Shown here: piece by piece, positions 9,778 through 12,127 of the stretch
How positions within the stretch are numbered: the first letter of the stretch is position 1
Layout: each line of letters begins with the position of its first letter
NCBI GenBank assembly: GCA_934122155.1
Contig: CAKOVX010000015.1
Location: 1 to 12,127 of the forward strand
Direction: 5' to 3'
DNA: 12,127 bases
Source: an uncultured Clostridia bacterium
GTDB lineage: Bacteria; Bacillota; Clostridia; TANB77; CAG-508
Made by a program: the position numbers and the translations under genes
The notes under the pieces: model-generated
Database searches by the model: none
Seen by the model: the letters and a program-made list of their open reading frames with translations, nothing else
Told to the model about the DNA's origin: nothing

Positions 9778-10152
9778 ATGGGAATAGCTTCATTAATATT
9801 AGGAATAATTTCATTAACTACTGGATGGATACCATTTATATGCTTTATCATGTTTGCAATAGCAATAATTGGTTTAATATTAGGTGCAATTGATGTATCT
9901 AAAAAGAGCAAAATTGAAGGCAGCAAAAGAGGAATTGGAATAGCAGGAGTAGTTATTAGTGCATTAGCAATTCCAACAATAATTATAAGCTCTATAATTA
10001 CCATTGGAGTAGTAATGTCTGTAATAAACGAACCGGAATTATATGATGACGAAGATGAAATATATAACTATGAATTTAATGATGACTATTGGCAAGATTA
10101 TTATAGAAACATTTTACCAGATATAAGATCTAATGATACTAACTCTATATAA
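9778..10152 (+). CDS. Small DUF4190-like membrane protein with acidic tail
   Basis: A 124-residue protein with AAGGGGGA seven bases before its ATG. Residues 4-39 form a long hydrophobic stretch (probably two short passes) ending in the glycine-rich IIGLILGAIDVSKKSK. A basic loop follows, and a second hydrophobic region runs from about 51 to 80, containing GIGIAGVVISALAIP. This repeated G-rich layout, with a basic linker between, resembles the DUF4190 family of small membrane proteins, whose function is unknown. The remaining tail, about residues 84-124, is acidic (ELYDDEDE) and aromatic-rich. It is a single-gene unit with its own strong promoter and terminator, so neighbours give no functional clue. 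The family assignment is by pattern, not by search. Confidence 0.75.
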   Translation: MGIASLILGIISLTTGWIPFICFIMFAIAIIGLILGAIDVSKKSKIEGSKRGIGIAGVVISALAIPTIIISSIITIGVVMSVINEPELYDDEDEIYNYEFNDDYWQDYYRNILPDIRSNDTNSI

Positions 10153-10178
10153 GTTCTAACATACAGTTAGAACTTTTT
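10151..10178 (+). terminator. Rho-independent terminator after the DUF4190-like gene
   Basis: A perfect 10-bp stem, AAGTTCTAAC (10151-10160) with GTTAGAACTT (10166-10175), encloses a 5-base loop ATACA and is followed by a T run to 10178. It overlaps the last two bases of the upstream stop codon and isolates that gene from the pilin-like gene downstream. Confidence 0.85.
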
Positions 10179-10281
10179 CAGACTGTTGACAAAGTATAAA
10201 AAATATTGAAAAGGCTGAATATAAATTAAAGAAAAGTATTGAAAATAAAAAAATGTTATGATAATCTAATAAGGAGAAAAT

Positions 10282-10320
10282 ATGTACAAAATTTTTTATG
10301 GAAATAGAGTAAAACTGTAG
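10282..10320 (+). CDS. Possible 12-residue leader peptide
   Basis: An ATG preceded at five bases by AAGGAG (10271-10276) opens a frame encoding MYKIFYGNRVKL and a stop. It lies in the roughly 280-base leader between the upstream terminator and the pilin-like gene. The ribosome site is good, but the peptide has no recognised run of regulatory codons and no obvious attenuator follows it. It may be a leader peptide, a decayed gene start, or chance. Confidence 0.3.
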   Translation: MYKIFYGNRVKL

Positions 10321-10324
10321 GATA

Positions 10325-10330
10325 TATAAT
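10325..10330 (+). promoter_or_regulatory. Possible -10 element before the pilin-like gene
   Basis: TATAAT occurs about 100 bases before the preferred start of the pilin-like gene, but no -35 hexamer is seen at 16-18 bases upstream. The 10179-10433 gap contains no better-supported promoter; a TTGACA at 10186-10191 has no matching -10. Treat as weak. Confidence 0.25.
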
Positions 10331-10433
10331 TTATAACTATAAAATGAGTAAATGTGCATAAGAAAAAATGTACATATTAAATTACAAAAAGGAAAAGAAG
10401 AGAAAATACAGAAGAAAGAGGAGGAAGCTAACC

Positions 10434-11849
10434 TTGAATAAAAAAGAGACAAAAATAAGTAAAGATATAAAAATAAATAAAAAAACAGCAAAAAGAAATT
10501 ACTCAAATCAAGCAGGTATTACTCTAATAGTACTTGTAGTAACAATTGTAGTACTATTAATATTAGCAGGAGTGACATTAAATGCACTGTTTAATGAAAA
10601 CGGTATATTAACTAAGTCAAAAAATGCAGGAAATATAATGGAAGATGCTAAAAAGAGCGACCTAAATGCAATAAATGATTTAGACAAATGGATAGATGAA
10701 AAGACAGGTAATGGAGGAAAAGAAGACCCAACAGAAAAACCAAAAATAACAGATTCAAGTTTAACATCAGATGATAGAACAAACACAGATAGTAAAACGG
10801 TAATAGCAAAAGATGAAAAAGAAAACCAAGTAGTAGTACCAGGAGGATTTAAAATAGCAGATGATTCTGGAGATACAGTAGAAAAAGGAGTTGTAATAGA
10901 AGATAAAGATGGAAACCAATTTGTATGGATACCGGTAAGTAATACAAATAATGATGGAAGTAATAAAATAATAAAAGATGATGGAACACCAGTAGAAATA
11001 ACATTGGGAAGATATACTTTTAAAAGAGAGAAAAGCTCTACAACAAATTTATATGAAGATGGAACACCCAAATTAGTACAAAAAGGTTCAGAGTATGCAG
11101 CAGTAACAGCTGCGAATGTAGCAGATGGAACAGTAAATACAGATTATTTAATAGGAAGTTACTATTATGAATTAAGTGATAAAAGCAGACCATCAAATGA
11201 ATTAAAAGATTTAACAGGAACAAATACAACAGCTAAAAACTTGAAAGATTTTATAGAAAAGACAGAAACAAATAAAGGTTTTTATATAGCACGCTATGAA
11301 GCAAGCTATGGAAGTGGATATAATAAAGATGGTAAAACAACAGCAGAAAAATATGGAAATGCAAAACCATTATCAAAGGTATCAACAGCAAATAGCACAA
11401 GTAGTATGAATTACGAACAAACAGGAACATTATGGAATTTTATAAGCCAGCCACAAGCAGCAATAGTAAGTCAAAATATGTATAAAAATGATAAATATGT
11501 AGAAAGTGATTTAGTAAATAGTTATGCATGGGATACAGCAATAGTGTATATACAAGAAATGGAAAATACTAATTATGCAAATGCAAATAGAGATACAACT
11601 GGAAATACATCGTTAAAAAACACGGGAAAAACAGAAGATCAAGTATGCAAAATATTTGATATGGCAGGAAACACAGATGAATGGACCACAGAATACAGCA
11701 CTGACACGAATAGCAGTTTTGCTCTCCCTTGTACTTGTAGGGGAGGCAGCTACGGCCTTTCCATCTGCTACACGAGTTCTCGTGACTACTTCAATGCGAC
11801 CAGCAGCAACAACAGCCTTTCTTTTAGGCCTCTACTTTATGTAAAGTAG
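10434..11849 (+). CDS. Pilin-like leader plus FGE/C-type-lectin-fold variable protein (probable DGR target)
   Basis: I choose the TTG at 10434, giving 471 residues: AGGAGG at 10419-10424 lies nine bases upstream, whereas the in-frame ATG at 10368 has no ribosome site and would translate a purine-rich K/R run. Residues 1-28 are a basic leader ending QAG, followed by ITLIVLVVTIVVLLILAGVT, a class III (prepilin-type) signal and membrane helix with Val instead of Glu at mature +5. A polar linker follows (about 80-140). The rest resembles the FGE-sulfatase fold: NQFVWIPV, GFYIARYEAS, DMAGNTDEWT (409-418), RGGS (436-439) and SFRPLL near the end. In DGR targets this fold carries the variable ligand-binding face. 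Predicted location is the outer membrane face or a pseudopilus. The last 40 codons differ sharply in composition from the rest. Enzymatic FGE activity is not supported. Confidence 0.85.
   Translation: MNKKETKISKDIKINKKTAKRNYSNQAGITLIVLVVTIVVLLILAGVTLNALFNENGILTKSKNAGNIMEDAKKSDLNAINDLDKWIDEKTGNGGKEDPTEKPKITDSSLTSDDRTNTDSKTVIAKDEKENQVVVPGGFKIADDSGDTVEKGVVIEDKDGNQFVWIPVSNTNNDGSNKIIKDDGTPVEITLGRYTFKREKSSTTNLYEDGTPKLVQKGSEYAAVTAANVADGTVNTDYLIGSYYYELSDKSRPSNELKDLTGTNTTAKNLKDFIEKTETNKGFYIARYEASYGSGYNKDGKTTAEKYGNAKPLSKVSTANSTSSMNYEQTGTLWNFISQPQAAIVSQNMYKNDKYVESDLVNSYAWDTAIVYIQEMENTNYANANRDTTGNTSLKNTGKTEDQVCKIFDMAGNTDEWTTEYSTDTNSSFALPCTCRGGSYGLSICYTSSRDYFNATSSNNSLSFRPLLYVK
11721..11846 (+). other. Probable DGR variable region (VR)
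   Basis: By hand count, 58 of 110 bases are G or C at 11721-11830 (about 53%), against 29 of 120 (about 24%) at 11461-11580 in the same gene. Codons 439-464 end in C or T in 24 of 26 cases, while first and second positions vary freely (AGC, TAC, GGC, CTT, TCC, ATC, TGC, GAC, TTC, AAC). That is the pattern left by random substitution of A in AAC/AAT codons copied from a template repeat. It falls exactly at the C-terminal RGGS...SFRP segment of a C-type-lectin-like fold, where DGR variable regions sit. The altered composition starts perhaps as early as 11685. The matching template repeat is not in the window. Confidence 0.8.
11832..11849. repeat. Perfect palindrome spanning the stop codon of the variable gene
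   Basis: CTACTTTA (11832-11839) and TAAAGTAG (11842-11849) are exact reverse complements around a TG centre. The right arm ends with the TAG stop. It lies at the 3' edge of the variable region, where DGRs have the site that starts mutagenic homing. Confidence 0.7.
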
Positions 11850-11858
11850 CGCTGACCA

Positions 11859-11875
11859 CTGGTTTGATGAACCAG
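11859..11875. repeat. Short inverted repeat downstream of the variable gene
   Basis: CTGGTT (11859-11864) pairs with AACCAG (11870-11875) around a 5-base loop and is followed by six A residues. It is short and may be chance, but it lies between the variable region and the GC-rich hairpins. Confidence 0.4.
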
Positions 11876-11926
11876 AAAAAATGAATAAATACGATGTTAG
11901 CACAAATATGCTTAACACGTAAGCGG

Positions 11927-11946
11927 GGCGCCCCTAGTGGGGCGCC
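11927..11946. repeat. GC-rich 8-bp hairpin with 4-nt loop
   Basis: GGCGCCCC (11927-11934), loop TAGT, and GGGGCGCC (11939-11946) form a perfect stem in an otherwise AT-rich gap. GGGGCGCCCC at 11925-11934 is also a palindrome on its own. An 8-bp GC-rich stem with a 4-nt loop is the geometry of the target-recognition hairpin described downstream of phage DGR variable regions. It lies about 80 bases past the stop codon, farther than in that phage case. The following TTTATT means it could instead be a terminator for the variable gene. Confidence 0.75.
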
Positions 11947-11984
11947 TTTATTGTGTTTGCAAACCTGCAAACACAATAAAGGCG
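11943..11984. repeat. Perfect 19-bp inverted repeat with 4-nt loop
   Basis: The arm at 11943-11961 is the exact reverse complement of 11966-11984, with loop AACC. It shares CGCC (11943-11946) with the right arm of the GC-rich hairpin, so the two structures cannot both form fully. No U tract follows on the plus strand, so it is not an ordinary terminator for the upstream gene. It ends 36 bases before the next start codon and could affect that gene's expression or act in DNA as a cruciform. Confidence 0.85.
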
Positions 11985-12020
11985 AAATACATATAAATTT
12001 TTCGCAAAGGGGTGATAAGA

Positions 12021-12127
12021 GTGAGTTTTAGTACAATGTTAGAATTATTACAAGAAAAAAATAATCAAAGAGTAGTTTTTATAAAATCAGGAGTCTTTTA
12101 CATAGCAACAAGAAAAGATGCTATTTT
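12021..12127 (+). CDS. MutS-domain-I-like protein, probable DGR accessory (3' part missing)
   Basis: The frame opens at GTG 12021 with AAGGGGTG six bases upstream and runs off the window after 35 codons; an in-frame ATG at 12036 is the alternative. The segment RVVFIKSGVFYIATRKDAI resembles the start of the MutS mismatch-recognition domain, where the pattern is F-x-x-x-G-x-FY followed by a DA pair (for example LLFYRMGDFYELFYDDA in E. coli MutS). The protein starts too close to this motif, and lies in the wrong context, to suggest housekeeping MutS. MutS-like (MSL) genes have been reported as DGR accessory genes, in place of avd or HRDC types; that and its position after a variable-region gene support the assignment. 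Only a fragment is visible. Confidence 0.6.
   Translation, partial: MSFSTMLELLQEKNNQRVVFIKSGVFYIATRKDAI

Noticed and set aside
10186..10191. TTGACA as the -35 of a promoter for the pilin-like gene
   Set aside because: Bases at 16-18 spacing read AAAAGG-like sequence, not a -10. It also sits only eight bases after a terminator, so it remains unpaired.
10204..10245. TATTGAAAA repeated at 10204-10212 and 10237-10245 as a possible operator
   Set aside because: The repeats are short, A-rich and without dyad symmetry, so they are expected by chance in this composition.
10156..10506. 116-codon minus-strand frame rich in F, L, I and Y
   Set aside because: It is the complement of a purine-rich leader and the start of the pilin-like gene. 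It has no ribosome site and its apparent hydrophobicity comes from poly-pyrimidine composition.
10508..11071. 187-codon minus-strand frame opposite the pilin-like gene
   Set aside because: The plus-strand frame has clear protein-family motifs, and the minus frame has no recognisable domain or ribosome site.
11656..11844. Alternative plus-strand frame across the variable region (62 codons)
   Set aside because: It is open mainly because of the GC-rich region; the RGGS and SFRP motifs are in the main frame.
11640..11849. Functional formylglycine-generating enzyme or sulfatase modifier
   Set aside because: The fold-like motifs are present, but the C-terminal segment is a composition-shifted variable stretch on a pilin-like anchor and no catalytic cysteine arrangement is evident. 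A binding role fits better.
11943..11984. CRISPR repeat or insertion-sequence terminal inverted repeat
   Set aside because: There is only one inverted pair with a 4-base loop, no spaced direct repeats, and no transposase in the window.

Overview
The window is about 70% A+T, with strong AGGAGG-type ribosome sites and short gene gaps. Its gene content is typical of a low-GC Firmicute: a SufU-type SUF operon, tsaE-tsaB-rimI, a COG1067 Lon-like protease, and a pilin-like leader of the kind common in uncultured gut Clostridia. An anaerobic, probably gut-associated clostridium is my inference; no 16S or other phylogenetic marker is present.

Layout. (1) Positions 1-5558, plus strand: a tightly packed iron-sulfur and thiolation operon, sufC (5' end cut off by the window edge)-sufB-sufD-sufS-sufU-mnmA. 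Genes abut or overlap by 4-11 bases. SufS mobilises cysteine sulfur, SufU receives it, SufB/C/D assemble Fe-S clusters, and MnmA thiolates tRNA wobble uridine. This MnmA carries a CxxC plus a distal Cys, the pattern expected of an Fe-S-dependent thiolase. (2) About 5585-5619: a bidirectional terminator between convergent units. (3) 5606-9653, minus strand: tsaE-tsaB-rimI and a Lon-like protease. TsaE and TsaB belong to the tRNA t6A machinery and RimI is an N-acetyltransferase. (4) 9654-9777: divergent promoters, including a perfect TTGACA-N17-TATAAT driving a small DUF4190-like membrane protein (9778-10152), which has its own terminator.

(5) 10153 to the end: the most notable part, which looks like the target end of a diversity-generating retroelement (DGR). 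A prepilin-like N terminus is joined to an FGE/C-type-lectin-fold domain. The last roughly 40 codons jump from about 24% to about 53% G+C, and 24 of 26 consecutive codons end in C or T. That is what adenine mutagenesis of AAY codons copied from a template repeat would leave. The gene is followed by a palindrome over its stop codon, a GC-rich 8-bp/4-nt hairpin, and a perfect 19-bp hairpin that shares bases with it. Next comes the start of a protein resembling the MutS N-terminal domain, a reported class of DGR accessory gene. The reverse transcriptase and template repeat are not in the window and should lie just downstream if this reading is right. A surface-displayed, hypervariable, pilin-anchored binding protein is the candidate novel system here.
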